A DNA stretch of 64,000 nt from Sporosarcina pasteurii (GTDB lineage Bacteria > Bacillota > Bacilli > Bacillales_A > Planococcaceae), in contig NZ_CP160452.1 of assembly GCF_041295575.1 (NCBI RefSeq), positions 1,674,001 to 1,738,000 on the forward strand, in the 5' to 3' direction. Below the pieces are notes generated by a model. The model searched no databases, had not been told where the DNA came from, and saw nothing but the letters and a program-made list of their open reading frames with translations. Shown here one piece after another: positions 43,281-52,076 of this stretch. Position 1 is the stretch's first letter. Every line of letters begins with the position of its first letter. A program made the position numbers and the translations under genes.

Positions 43281-44225
43281 TTATTTTTTAATATTCCCCG
43301 AAACAAGGATTGAACCGAATAATACGATGATGGCACCGATGATAAATTGTAAATTAATCGGCGTACCGATAAATAAAATTTCGGTCACAATCGCCCAAAA
43401 TACATACGTATTATTCAAAGATTGCCCCCTTGCTGCACCGATTAAATTAATTGACGAATAGTATAATGAGTAATTTGCGGTTCCTAAAAAACCAGCAATG
43501 GCGATTACCCAAACGATGCTAGTGGTAGTTGCTTCAAATACTAAAGGGTAGCCGTGAAGAAACGGTACAATTACTATGCCATAACTGAACGCTGAAGTGA
43601 TTTGCCTAATATTAATGGCATATAAGGGTTCAACATCTTTTCCCCTCATCCCCCAGGCGCTAATGACACCTTCAAGTCCCCAGAATATTGCAGCGCCCAA
43701 TGAGAACAGTATACCTATGAAGAAATTGCTTGCTGCATCCATTTTTGTCGGCACATAGGCCAATATAATGACTCCGATAATGCTTAAAACAACGCCGGAC
43801 CATGTTCTTTTATTCATTTTCTCTTTTAGAAAAAAGAATGCCAGTACGGCACCAATTCCAGGGAATATGGATGCAATACTTGCGGCATACGTAACGCCTG
43901 CGTATTGAATGCCGAGAAAATAAAAGCTCATGGCTAAAGGGCCGCCTGATAATGCGCCTAACATTAAGATCGCACCGCTTTTTGTTTTCAATAACTTTAA
44001 AACGTTTATAAATTGCCCTCTAATAATCATAAGCAAAGAAATCCAAATCGAAGAGAAAAAGTCATGCATGAATGCAGCGATAATTGGTGCCAACAGCGTA
44101 GCTTCTTTAAATGGTGAACTTGCAATAATCACACCAATAATTACTGTATCAACACCCCATGCAATAGCAGATGTTGCGCCTAAACCTATACCCTTTCTGA
44201 CATCTTTAGCATTTCTTTTAGTCAT
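43281..44225 (-). CDS. DMT (EamA) family transporter
   Basis: Inner-membrane transporter of the drug/metabolite superfamily with ten predicted TM helices in two EamA repeats (about 10-150 and 165-305). Seen: GATSAIAWGVDTVIIG, GGPLAMSFYFLGIQYAGVTYAASIASIFPGIGAVLAFFFLKE, and ARGQSLNNTYVFWAIVTEILFIG. Substrate unknown. ATG 44225 with GAGG 8 nt upstream. Its terminator lies between it and the ABC-F leader promoter, so the two genes are transcriptionally separate. Confidence 0.85.
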   Translation of the reverse strand: MTKRNAKDVRKGIGLGATSAIAWGVDTVIIGVIIASSPFKEATLLAPIIAAFMHDFFSSIWISLLMIIRGQFINVLKLLKTKSGAILMLGALSGGPLAMSFYFLGIQYAGVTYAASIASIFPGIGAVLAFFFLKEKMNKRTWSGVVLSIIGVIILAYVPTKMDAASNFFIGILFSLGAAIFWGLEGVISAWGMRGKDVEPLYAINIRQITSAFSYGIVIVPFLHGYPLVFEATTTSIVWVIAIAGFLGTANYSLYYSSINLIGAARGQSLNNTYVFWAIVTEILFIGTPINLQFIIGAIIVLFGSILVSGNIKK

Positions 44226-44228
44226 CAA

Positions 44229-44536
44229 CTTTACCTCTTCTCGAAAATCCGTTTTCGGAATGCGGCTAAATGAATCACGCCAATTTGTATATTTTTTTAA
44301 CAGTTTATTAATCAGTTATCGTATTTTTTCGGAACAATTCATTATTAACTTGTCTATCTTGGAAAAGTTTATACGTTTCGATAGGCCGCCATACCGTTTG
44401 ATGACTTCGCTTTTCGGATTGATAAGGAAATTAGAACCAACTTGAACCAAAAACCTTTGTAAACGTTTATAAAATAAGGAATTGATTAACGTTTTGAAAA
44501 TTATGGTTTATTTTAGGTGCTTAATCGCGACAAAAT
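44229..44536. other. Intergenic region without visible gene
   Basis: No credible coding sequence, RNA or terminator was found between the exporter start and the first direct repeat. It presumably holds the exporter promoter. Confidence 0.5.
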
Positions 44537-44580
44537 TTCGAATCGTTTTTAATTTGTTTCTTACATAGGCACCGAAAAAT
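44537..44580 (+). repeat. Imperfect direct repeat, left copy
   Basis: TTCGAATCGTTTTTAAT..ACCGAAAAAT; matches 45721-45762 over about 43 bp with a small gap. The pair brackets the recombinase remnant and the SspO-like gene. Confidence 0.6.
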
Positions 44581-44685
44581 GAGTGACTGGCATCGGATGT
44601 AGCTTTTTCATTCATAAATGTTTAAGCACCCACAATATCTCCCATGCTATTTGTAATCAATATGAGCATGGAGTGAGAAAATACA

Positions 44686-45234
44686 ATGAGATTCGGTAAA
44701 ACAAATAACTACTTTTCAATTGAAGCCATTGAGGCAGTCCTAAAGACAATTAACCTAGCAGACAGTATTGAGAGGAAGCACTACGTGATTTTAAGTTTAT
44801 TATATGAAACCGGAGCCAGAGTGAACGAAATTACTAACGTTTGAGTAGAAGATATTGATTTCTCCGGCAATCCCCATATTAAATTAAAATCATTAAATAC
44901 AACTAGAAGGGTTCCATTATCAAACCAAGTCACTAAGCTAATTCAGCAACATTTAAAAGAAAATTATCTATCAGATCATCAAAAGCTTTTCTTCCCGACT
45001 TTAAATGTTTCATGTTCAGACTTATGTAGATACCTTCGCGTTTATATAAAAAGGGCCAGGATTCATAATCCCGACCTAATTCCAGATTTTGATTCCATAC
45101 GTGGATACAGAATAAGCAGGGCTAACCACCTTTATCAAGCTGGTCTAAGCTTGGAAGATCTTTGTAGCATTCTTGGACACAATAATATCAATCAAACGAA
45201 AAGGTATATAGGAATCCTTCACCATACCTCTTAG
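44686..45234 (+). pseudogene. Tyrosine recombinase (Xer/integrase type), broken by in-frame TGA
   Basis: 182 codons from ATG to TAG in one frame, interrupted by TGA at 44842-44844 (codon 53) where a Trp is expected in TNV-W-VEDIDF. Seen: box I arginine in ETGARVNEI, a Lys-containing beta hairpin, LGHNNINQTKRYIGI with box II His and the nucleophile Tyr. In the HxxR position the text is DSIRGYRIS, so the His is also lost. Only the catalytic domain is present (no N-terminal core-binding domain). Confidence 0.75.
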
Positions 45235-45398
45235 TTGATGAGTGTGATAGTAGGAAAATAACACCGCTTCAGATCACAAAGAAATGAAACATTACATCCA
45301 CTTGTCGGGAAACAATAAATTTGTTTAGTTGGACCAAGAATTTTGGATAAAGTTGGAAGTTGGTTAATTTTAACTTGGCCGCCACTATATCTGCCAAA

Positions 45399-45440
45399 TA
45401 AATGATTCCTCATTAACAGCGTTAACGAGGAATCATTTTT
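45399..45440. terminator. Bidirectional terminator after the SspO-like gene
   Basis: AAATGATTCCTC-TTAAC with its complement GTTAA-GAGGAATCATTT, 17 of 18 bp paired; TTTTT on the plus strand, weaker T run on the minus. Confidence 0.8.
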
Positions 45441-45443
45441 AGG

Positions 45444-45599
45444 CTATTGCCGCTTCTTTGTTTTCTTATTATTATACCTTTCAGCTGCTGTTAACGGTTC
45501 ATTCGCAAGTTCATGATCAAATTCCCGTGACAAATTTTTGCGTACCGCTTGTTCATCGCTGACGTTACTGCTTGCATTATTCTTTGGACCGTTGCTCAC
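45444..45599 (-). CDS. sspO: SspO-like small acid-soluble spore protein
   Basis: 51-aa protein from GTG 45599 with GGAGGT 8 nt upstream. Its C-terminal part LANEPLTAAERYNNKKTKKRQ closely resembles the end of SspO (CotK), which in bacilli reads about ANEPLTAAERQNNKKRKKNQ. The N-terminal half (SNGPKNNASSNVSDEQAVRKNLSREFDHE) does not show the usual RKANHxINGMNAA start, so it is a diverged member. SspO is a minor spore core protein, made in the forespore. Its presence points to a spore former. Confidence 0.7.
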   Translation of the reverse strand: MSNGPKNNASSNVSDEQAVRKNLSREFDHELANEPLTAAERYNNKKTKKRQ

Positions 45600-45720
45600 T
45601 ATACACACCTCCGTGGCCCTTAGTTTGCCACGCAGTGTTTTTACTATGCATTGCTACATAATCTTAATTAATACTTCTCTCAAATCAGCTTTTGTTAAAT
45701 TTAGGGGTGTGCCACACAAT

Positions 45721-45762
45721 TCCGAATCGTTTCTTGTGCTTCACACATAAGTACCGAAAAAT
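45721..45762 (+). repeat. Imperfect direct repeat, right copy
   Basis: TCCGAATCGTTTCTTG..ACCGAAAAAT, partner of 44537-44580. Confidence 0.6.
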
Positions 45763-45878
45763 ACTACTTCAGTAAACTCTTATTCGCTTCGTAAAATCAC
45801 TTGCCCACGTTCTATATCATATTCCCCTTCATAAAATGAATGTATAACAACACTCATTTTAATAAAGGGGATTAGAAA

Positions 45879-46100
45879 ATGTATGCCATTCATTATTTTG
45901 ATAACAAAATTGAAGTACTGAATATAGCCTCACGAATAATACCGGCCGTGGATGATAGGGTAAGGATAAAAGGGCGTAACGGAAAAGTGATCAGTGTTGA
46001 GAAGATGACAGAAACTAAATACTTTGTGTTTGTCGAGTTTGAAAAGAAAGTTAAAAAAAGCAACACAAACTTTAGGAAACCTGGTATGAAAAGAAAATGA
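45879..46100 (+). CDS. Hypothetical protein, 73 aa
   Basis: Unrecognised. Good AAAGGGG site 8 nt upstream of the ATG. The sequence has a beta-rich first half (YAIHYFDNKIEVLNIASRIIP; DDRVRIKGRNGKVISVEKMTETKYFVFVEFEKKV), reminiscent of a small KOW- or Tudor-like barrel (DRVRIKGRNGKVISV), and a Lys/Arg-rich tail that could bind nucleic acid. Function is not assigned. Confidence 0.65.
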   Translation: MYAIHYFDNKIEVLNIASRIIPAVDDRVRIKGRNGKVISVEKMTETKYFVFVEFEKKVKKSNTNFRKPGMKRK

Positions 46101-46138
46101 CTTTCTATTGATATCTTGCATTGTCAGAATTTATAAAA

Positions 46139-46168
46139 GGGAATCAGGTAAACCCTGATTCTCTTATC
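46139..46168 (+). terminator. Terminator after the 73-aa gene
   Basis: GGGAATCAGG / CCTGATTC stem with a TAAAC loop; weak T run. Confidence 0.55.
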
Positions 46169-46500
46169 CTAGCCGATTACCATTCCACCTGTGTAAGTGG
46201 CAATCAATCTTGTTTTTTAAACTATCTGTTAGTCCTCTTCCACAGGTACGCACGATTCCCCCACTAGTATCAATCCAGCCAACTCCCCACAATGACCGCC
46301 CGGACATGTCCACCCGCCCCCTCTCAATCTCCCTACTCCCCCAAGGCTTAAAGGCACCAAATCCAATCCCGAACCTATCTTTTTATTAAACTACTATCTT
46401 TGTATTTATAATACGTATTCAGCTGCTATTAAAAGTTTTTTAATTTATTTTTTAAAAAATGTATCCCTTTTCCTAATTTCAATCTATATAGAGGGTGACA
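46169..46500. other. Intergenic region with a GC-rich patch
   Basis: No supported gene. From about 46240 to 46370 the plus strand is strikingly C-rich compared with its AT-rich surroundings. The minus strand of this patch stays open in one frame but has no good start, so it may be a decayed coding fragment. Confidence 0.4.
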
Positions 46501-46524
46501 GGAACATAAAGGGGCCGATCATCC

Positions 46525-47265
46525 ATGAACTATTTAACTCAATACCAATCATTCGCAAATAAATATGAACTCAATGAGGCAATTGCTTCGCATTTAAATG
46601 ACCACAGGCATCAATTGAACGATACGGATCTAAACGTACTTACGATGTTAAGCCGATATGCAGTGAAATACCCAGGCGTTGCGCACTTAAAAGTAGGCAC
46701 GATTGCAAAGGCTTTACATAAATCAGACCGCACTGTTCGCCGCTCAGTCGAGAAATTGGAGCGATTACATATAGTTAAAAGACAGGCATTTTCACGCGAG
46801 AAAACAGGTGGACAAGGTGCCAACCTTTATATTTTTTTACCTTACAAACAACCAGACCTTACTGAAACGAAGGTAGAGCAAGTGGCGAAAACTGAACAAA
46901 GTCATCAACCAATTCATACTTACGTCGAAGAGCCAATCATTCCAATCACACTTTACACACGTTTCAAGGATCTAATTAAGTCTTACTCAGGAGATAATAA
47001 TGAAATTCTTGCCAGCAAACTTTACGGCATTTATCGCGTACACACGACAAGACTTATGAAATTTGATGTTCACGCAGACAAAGGTGAACTTTTAAAAACA
47101 ATTGCGATCCAAGCAATTCGTGTCTTGTTTCAAGCAACAAAAAGAAAAAACATCCGCAACCTTATCGGTTATTACGACGGCATCTTCCGTGAATTAACCG
47201 ACAAAGCTTTATTTGCGGAGGCTTTTATGGATTATGATGCACCAGTGGAAGTTAAAATACCGTAG
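46525..47265 (+). CDS. Helix-turn-helix protein (replication-initiator-like HTH_36)
   Basis: 246 aa with an N-terminal winged HTH (about 30-110: LNDTDLNVLTMLSRYAV, VGTIAKALHKSDRTVRRSVEKLERLHIVKRQ) of the HTH_36 type seen in plasmid and phage replication proteins, and a C-terminal helical region (KRKNIRNLIGYYDGIFRELTDKALF). DNA-binding role likely; target unknown. AAGGGG 10 nt before the ATG. It sits next to a broken recombinase, suggesting an old mobile segment. Confidence 0.75.
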   Translation: MNYLTQYQSFANKYELNEAIASHLNDHRHQLNDTDLNVLTMLSRYAVKYPGVAHLKVGTIAKALHKSDRTVRRSVEKLERLHIVKRQAFSREKTGGQGANLYIFLPYKQPDLTETKVEQVAKTEQSHQPIHTYVEEPIIPITLYTRFKDLIKSYSGDNNEILASKLYGIYRVHTTRLMKFDVHADKGELLKTIAIQAIRVLFQATKRKNIRNLIGYYDGIFRELTDKALFAEAFMDYDAPVEVKIP

Positions 47266-47425
47266 ATTACTTGCATCAAATGATATTATCATCCAAATAT
47301 AGTATAGTGAAATAACATGTTTTTTTAGACGTATCAAATTTCGGAATAGTAGTAGGGCCCTGCTCCGTTTACGTGTGAAATTGATATACCAGTAAAATTA
47401 TTTAAAAGGAGTAGGTAAGACAATC

Positions 47426-48622
47426 ATGAATACAACTACAAAGGACTCCCCTTTCATTCGTCCTTTTCTAACACTATTTCTAATTACAAGTTTACTATTA
47501 ACAGGATGCTCTGGTGATATAAACGACAGCATCAACAATGAGCTTGCGATGGAGAATGAAACGCTGTCACAAAAAGAAGTACAGCCACTTAAAGAAAAAC
47601 TCTCACCCGAATTAACAATGAGTAACACGATTGAAAACAATGCATTACAAATTTCAGGAAAAACGAATTTGCCTGACGAAACAATTTTATTCGTAACACT
47701 TTCAAATCATAAATCTGTAGAATTAGAAAAAACACTCACAGTAAAAAACGGTCAGTTTTCTACGGATGCAATACCAATTGAAGAGTTAAAATCAGGCAAG
47801 CAATCGATCAAGGTATCGTTGGCTGATGATCAACCAGATGCAGTCGTAGCGATTATCGGGGATTCTAGTGATTTATTAATCAGTGATCATGTTGATATAA
47901 ACAAACAATTAACGACTACTGTCAAGATTGATGTACCAAGCGAACGCGCTCTGCCAAGTGATGTACAAGGTATCAAAACGAAAGTTAAGAGAGTTATCGA
48001 TGGCGATACGATCATTGTGAAAATGGATGGTAAAGAAGAAAGGGTAAGACTTATTTTAGTTGATACCCCGGAAACAAAGCATCCTCAAATGGGGGTCCAA
48101 CCTTTCGGACCAGAGGCATCTGCATTCACGACTGAACAACTTGAAGGTAAAGTTATCACATTAGAAGTCGGAGTCCAAGAGCGGGATAGATATGGGAGAG
48201 TACTAGCCTATGTGTGGATTGGTGACAAGCTTTTTAACCAAACGTTACTAGAAAAAGGCCTTGCACGAGTTGCGGTCTACCCACCTAATACAAAGTATTT
48301 GGATGAGTTTAAAGCCGCACAAAATAATGCAAAGAAAAAAGCAGTCGGTATTTGGTCGATTGAAAATTACGTTTCAGCTAAAGGATTTAACGATCAACAA
48401 CAAAATCATTCAGTTGTAACCACAAGTAAACCAAACGTAGAAACACAACAAGTACAAAAAACTGAACCAGATGAATCAGGCGAATGTAACATTAAAGGAA
48501 GTAGCAGCGGCATTTACCATGTTCCCGGGAGTACTTATTATGAACGAACAACAAACCCCGCTAGGATGTTCTGTTCGGTTGAGGAAGCACATAACGCTGG
48601 ATTTAGAGCGCCAAAACGGTGA
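47426..48622 (+). CDS. Secreted thermonuclease lipoprotein with C-terminal excalibur-like domain
   Basis: Extracellular membrane-anchored nuclease. Signal peptide with lipobox LLLTGC (Cys near residue 28), a linker/beta domain (about 60-180), the staphylococcal-nuclease domain (about 185-320) with [34 protein letters not shown] and LLEKGLARV, so the catalytic Arg/Glu/Asp residues are in place, and a C-terminal Cys-containing module [37 protein letters not shown]. Monocistronic. Confidence 0.9.
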   Translation: MNTTTKDSPFIRPFLTLFLITSLLLTGCSGDINDSINNELAMENETLSQKEVQPLKEKLSPELTMSNTIENNALQISGKTNLPDETILFVTLSNHKSVELEKTLTVKNGQFSTDAIPIEELKSGKQSIKVSLADDQPDAVVAIIGDSSDLLISDHVDINKQLTTTVKIDVPSERALPSDVQGIKTKVKRVIDGDTIIVKMDGKEERVRLILVDTPETKHPQMGVQPFGPEASAFTTEQLEGKVITLEVGVQERDRYGRVLAYVWIGDKLFNQTLLEKGLARVAVYPPNTKYLDEFKAAQNNAKKKAVGIWSIENYVSAKGFNDQQQNHSVVTTSKPNVETQQVQKTEPDESGECNIKGSSSGIYHVPGSTYYERTTNPARMFCSVEEAHNAGFRAPKR

Positions 48623-49220
48623 TGGTGTAGGGTTCCTTTTTGTTGCCTGTGTAAAATAAAACTATAACAATTCTAGGATATGAATAATAGTACATACGGA
48701 GTCCAATTACTTTATATTGATTGGACTCTCAACTTTCCTTATGCAATTGTAGCTAATTGACTGAATAGCTTGTAGCAAAGTTTCCCGAATTATTAACAGA
48801 AGAAATCTTGTGCCAGTGAACATTTAGGTGTTGTATTTTGATATTCGTTTATGAAGAAAAAGATCTTCCTGATTAGTGGGAAGATCTTTTTGATGATAAA
48901 TTATACTCAGTAGCCTCTAGGTAGCTTTATTAACCACTGATTTTCCTTTGACAATTCTGATTAAAAGTTGTCATTTAATCTTGTGATTTCTTGTGAACTT
49001 GGAAAACTTCTGTTTCCATTCGTTACCTTATCTAAATCTTGGCTTTCCTCATACAAAAGATTAGTCTCGAAGTCTACACCGTTACCCTACCGAATGGTTC
49101 CCGCTACTTGCTCTAATTCAACCGACATGAACAAATTTATATCATTACATAAATCTTTAAATATACCTGAATCATTTTGCAAAATTTTTTGCACATCTTA
49201 TTTTTGCGGGTATAATTATT
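48623..49220. other. Convergent intergenic region
   Basis: Between the nuclease and aspartase genes. It holds two hairpins: GAGTCCAAT/ATTGGACTC (48699-48728) and the strong one listed separately. No credible gene on either strand. Confidence 0.6.
48855..48892. terminator. Bidirectional intrinsic terminator
   Basis: AAAAGATCTTCC / GGAAGATCTTTT 12-bp stem with A and T runs on both sides, between convergent nuclease and aspartase genes. Confidence 0.8.
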
Positions 49221-50639
49221 TTATGATATTCCTACTGCTTTTTTTAGAAGCGCTGAACCGGCAATACCAGGTTCAGTCATTTCCTTCGCATCCAAAATGA
49301 TGTCGAGTTCTTCTGAGGTCAGATATCCATGACGTATACAAATTGACCGCACTGACTGTCCAGTGACAAGTGCTTCCTTTGCAACTTTAGATGCAATTTC
49401 ATAACTGACGTGCGGATTGATCGCAGTTACGATTCCAACACTTGATTCCACTAACTCTCTACAACGTTCAACATTTGCCGTAATTCCTTTAATTGCAAAC
49501 TCCGACAGTACATCTACACCATTTGTTAGCATCGTGAGGGATTTTAATAAATTTGATACAATCACTGGCCCCATCACATTAAGTTCTAATTGACCTGCTT
49601 CAGAAGCAAGCGAAATGGTATGGTCATTTCCGATAACCTGGAATGATATCTGATTAATAACTTCCGGAATAACAGGGTTCACTTTTCCTGGCATGATGGA
49701 TGAACCTGATTGTCTGGCAGGTAAGTTAATTTCATTGAATCCGGTTAACGGGCCAGATGATAGTAACCGTAAATCATTTGCAATTTTGGATAGGTTGATA
49801 GCTAAGATTTTCAACGCTGAAGAGATTTCTGTATAACGATCTGTATTTTGTGTTATATCCACTAAGTTCTCTGCTGTTTCCAATGGATAGTTTGTTTCTT
49901 CTATTAAATACTCCATCATCTTTTCGCGATAATCAATTCTAGCATTCAGACCCGTTCCTATCGCAGTTGCTCCAATACTAATTTTATTTAACTGCCGTAC
50001 AGATTGTTCAATCCGTTCTATATCCCGTCGAATGACACAGGCATAAGCACCAAACTCTTGACCAAGTCGTATTGGGATGGCATCTTGCAAATGTGTGCGC
50101 CCCATTTTGATAACGCTTTCAAATTCCTCTTCTTTAATGACTAACTGTTTATGCAAGGTGTTCAAACCTGTGCCTAAGTCTTTTGCTAATTTAAGCAAGG
50201 TAAGATGGACTGCTGTCGGGATTACATCATTTGTTGACTGGGACATATTGACATGAGAGTTTGGGCTAACAGTGACATTGGAACTTTTCAATATCTCAAT
50301 TGCGCGATTGGCAACTACTTCATTAACATTCATATTTAATGAAGTGCCAGCACCTCCCTGAATCGTATCCACTACAATCTGATTATTCCACAAACCCTGT
50401 TCCATTTCCCGAGCGGACTTTCTGATTGCTAATGAGATGGATTTATCCAACAGTCCTATCTCGGCATTGGCTTTAGCAGCAACTTTTTTAATGATTGCTA
50501 TAGATCTAATCAATTCTGGATGTGGTTTCTCCCCCGTAATCGGAAAGTTATCAAGTGCTCTAGCTGTTTGTATACCATAATAAGCATTTGCAGGAATCTG
50601 CTTCTCTCCTAAAGAGTCACTTTCTATACGATATTTCAC
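49221..50639 (-). CDS. aspA: Aspartate ammonia-lyase
   Basis: Aspartase: L-aspartate to fumarate and ammonia. Seen: ESDSLGEKQIPANAYYGIQTARA N-terminus, IQGGAGTSLNMNVNEVVANRA, QSTNDVIPTAVHL, GRTHLQDAIPIRLGQE, and the superfamily signature GSSIMPGKVNPVIPEVINQ near residue 316. 472 aa is the usual length; the N-terminus favours aspartase over fumarase. Start GTG at 50639. It follows the N-carbamoyl-type hydrolase by 180 nt and may take aspartate released by the pathway. Confidence 0.88.
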   Translation of the reverse strand: MKYRIESDSLGEKQIPANAYYGIQTARALDNFPITGEKPHPELIRSIAIIKKVAAKANAEIGLLDKSISLAIRKSAREMEQGLWNNQIVVDTIQGGAGTSLNMNVNEVVANRAIEILKSSNVTVSPNSHVNMSQSTNDVIPTAVHLTLLKLAKDLGTGLNTLHKQLVIKEEEFESVIKMGRTHLQDAIPIRLGQEFGAYACVIRRDIERIEQSVRQLNKISIGATAIGTGLNARIDYREKMMEYLIEETNYPLETAENLVDITQNTDRYTEISSALKILAINLSKIANDLRLLSSGPLTGFNEINLPARQSGSSIMPGKVNPVIPEVINQISFQVIGNDHTISLASEAGQLELNVMGPVIVSNLLKSLTMLTNGVDVLSEFAIKGITANVERCRELVESSVGIVTAINPHVSYEIASKVAKEALVTGQSVRSICIRHGYLTSEELDIILDAKEMTEPGIAGSALLKKAVGIS

Positions 50640-50819
50640 ATCTACCCATCCCTTTCTAGATTGACATCAACAATTGATAATCTACGGTGAATTGAAGCAT
50701 ACATTCACCTTCTAAGACGGTTTCGTCACCTAGCTAAACCTTATTTGTAGTTTAAAAGATGATGAAGAAGCTAGCATACTAAATTGAGACTCTAAACATT
50801 CCAAGCGAAATCAGATCAT

Positions 50820-52064
50820 TTAATCCATCTGCTGATCAATTGCAAGAATACCATTCAACATGACATCACTCGCAATTTTAATATCTTCAGGTGTACTGTA
50901 TTCTTCGGGACAATGACTCTTGCCATCGATACTTTTTACAAAAATCATCGCAGATTTTGAAATAAGGGACATATGAGCAGCATCATGTACTGCCATGCTC
51001 GGCAACGTCATATAAGGAACAGATATTCGTTCTGCGGAATTTTGTAAAATGGAGACAATTTCTTCATCCAACATAGTAGGTTTTTGTTGCTGTAAAATGG
51101 ATTGACTTATTTGCACTTTACGACGTTGCGTCACTTCATTCCACTTCGTTTCAATCTTGTCTACTACTTGGTCCATACGCTCTTGGCATTCTCCCCTAAT
51201 CTCCAGCACGAACTCTACTTGCCCGGGAACGATATTTACGGCATTCGGCAATACTTCCAATTTCCCTACCGTACCAACCAAATCCGTTTCATCTTCCCCG
51301 CAAATTTGTTCCACTGCAAGAATCATCTCACTAACAGCAGTGAGTGCATCGTGGCGATGTGACATCATCGTCGTTCCCGAATGGTTTGCTTCACCAATTA
51401 CCGTTACCTTACTTCTGTATACGCCAACTAGACTGTTAATAATCGCCACTGATTTATCATTTGACTCTAAGCGCTTTCCTTGTTCTATATGCATCTCCAC
51501 AAAGATTCTCTTCTCTTCATGCATCGACGCCATTTCATGTATCCGTTCGATATCTCCATTTACTTTCTGCAAAGCATCACTTAATAGAAGACCTGTGGAG
51601 TCAGTGGCCATTCGTAGTTCATCTTCCGTCAGTTTACCAACAAAAGCACGGCTTCCTAGCGTGGACAAACCAAAGTCATTTGACTCTTCTGCAGTGAAAG
51701 AGACGATTTCCAAGTCGTGATCAAAGGTAATATTGTTTTCGATTACGGTTCGAATAATCTCTTTTGCAACAAGTGTCCCTAGGGCCCCATCATATTTCCC
51801 CCCGTTTGGAACTGTGTCCAAATGGGATCCGATGACTATACTCCCTTTTTTCTTTCCATTGCCTTTTAGCTTCCCCCATATATTCGCAATGCCATCAATT
51901 GTTATGTCTAAACCTAGATCTTGTAACTCTTTAATGAAGCGTCTCCGAACTTCCAAATCCGCCGGTGAGAAACTCGGTCGTGTAATCCCCCCACGTTCAT
52001 CACGACCATATTCCGCATAGCTATCAAGAGCGGCAAGTAATCGCGGCAACTGAATCTGCAACAT
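50820..52064 (-). CDS. Zn-dependent allantoate / N-carbamoyl-L-amino-acid amidohydrolase family (HyuC/AllC)
   Basis: M20 amidohydrolase that cleaves ureido or carbamoyl groups. Seen: GSHLDTVPNGGKYDGALGTL (metal His and Asp), FTAEESNDFGLSTLGSRAFVG (Glu pair), FVEMHIEQGKRLE and HDAAHMSLIS. 414 aa is typical. Candidate substrates are N-carbamoyl-aspartate, ureidoglycolate or allantoate; the aspartase next to it makes carbamoyl-aspartate attractive, but this is a guess. It is 12 nt after the symporter gene, so cotranscribed. Confidence 0.87.
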   Translation of the reverse strand: MLQIQLPRLLAALDSYAEYGRDERGGITRPSFSPADLEVRRRFIKELQDLGLDITIDGIANIWGKLKGNGKKKGSIVIGSHLDTVPNGGKYDGALGTLVAKEIIRTVIENNITFDHDLEIVSFTAEESNDFGLSTLGSRAFVGKLTEDELRMATDSTGLLLSDALQKVNGDIERIHEMASMHEEKRIFVEMHIEQGKRLESNDKSVAIINSLVGVYRSKVTVIGEANHSGTTMMSHRHDALTAVSEMILAVEQICGEDETDLVGTVGKLEVLPNAVNIVPGQVEFVLEIRGECQERMDQVVDKIETKWNEVTQRRKVQISQSILQQQKPTMLDEEIVSILQNSAERISVPYMTLPSMAVHDAAHMSLISKSAMIFVKSIDGKSHCPEEYSTPEDIKIASDVMLNGILAIDQQMD

Positions 52065-52076
52065 TATTTGTCCTCC

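Noticed and set aside
45231..45413. 60-codon minus-strand frame between the recombinase remnant and the terminator
   Set aside because: No ribosome site, and the sequence crosses the terminator and recombinase end without family resemblance.
48968..49300. 110-codon plus-strand frame before aspA
   Set aside because: It overlaps the aspA C-terminus in antisense, with no ribosome site; low-complexity composition.
49221..50639. Fumarate hydratase (FumC) instead of aspartase
   Set aside because: The N-terminus ESDSLGEKQIPANAYYGIQT and the length fit aspartases better; an alignment would settle it.
51157..51720. 187-codon plus-strand frame opposite the amidohydrolase
   Set aside because: Antisense of a clear M20 gene; Ser/Thr-rich content reflects the complementary codons.
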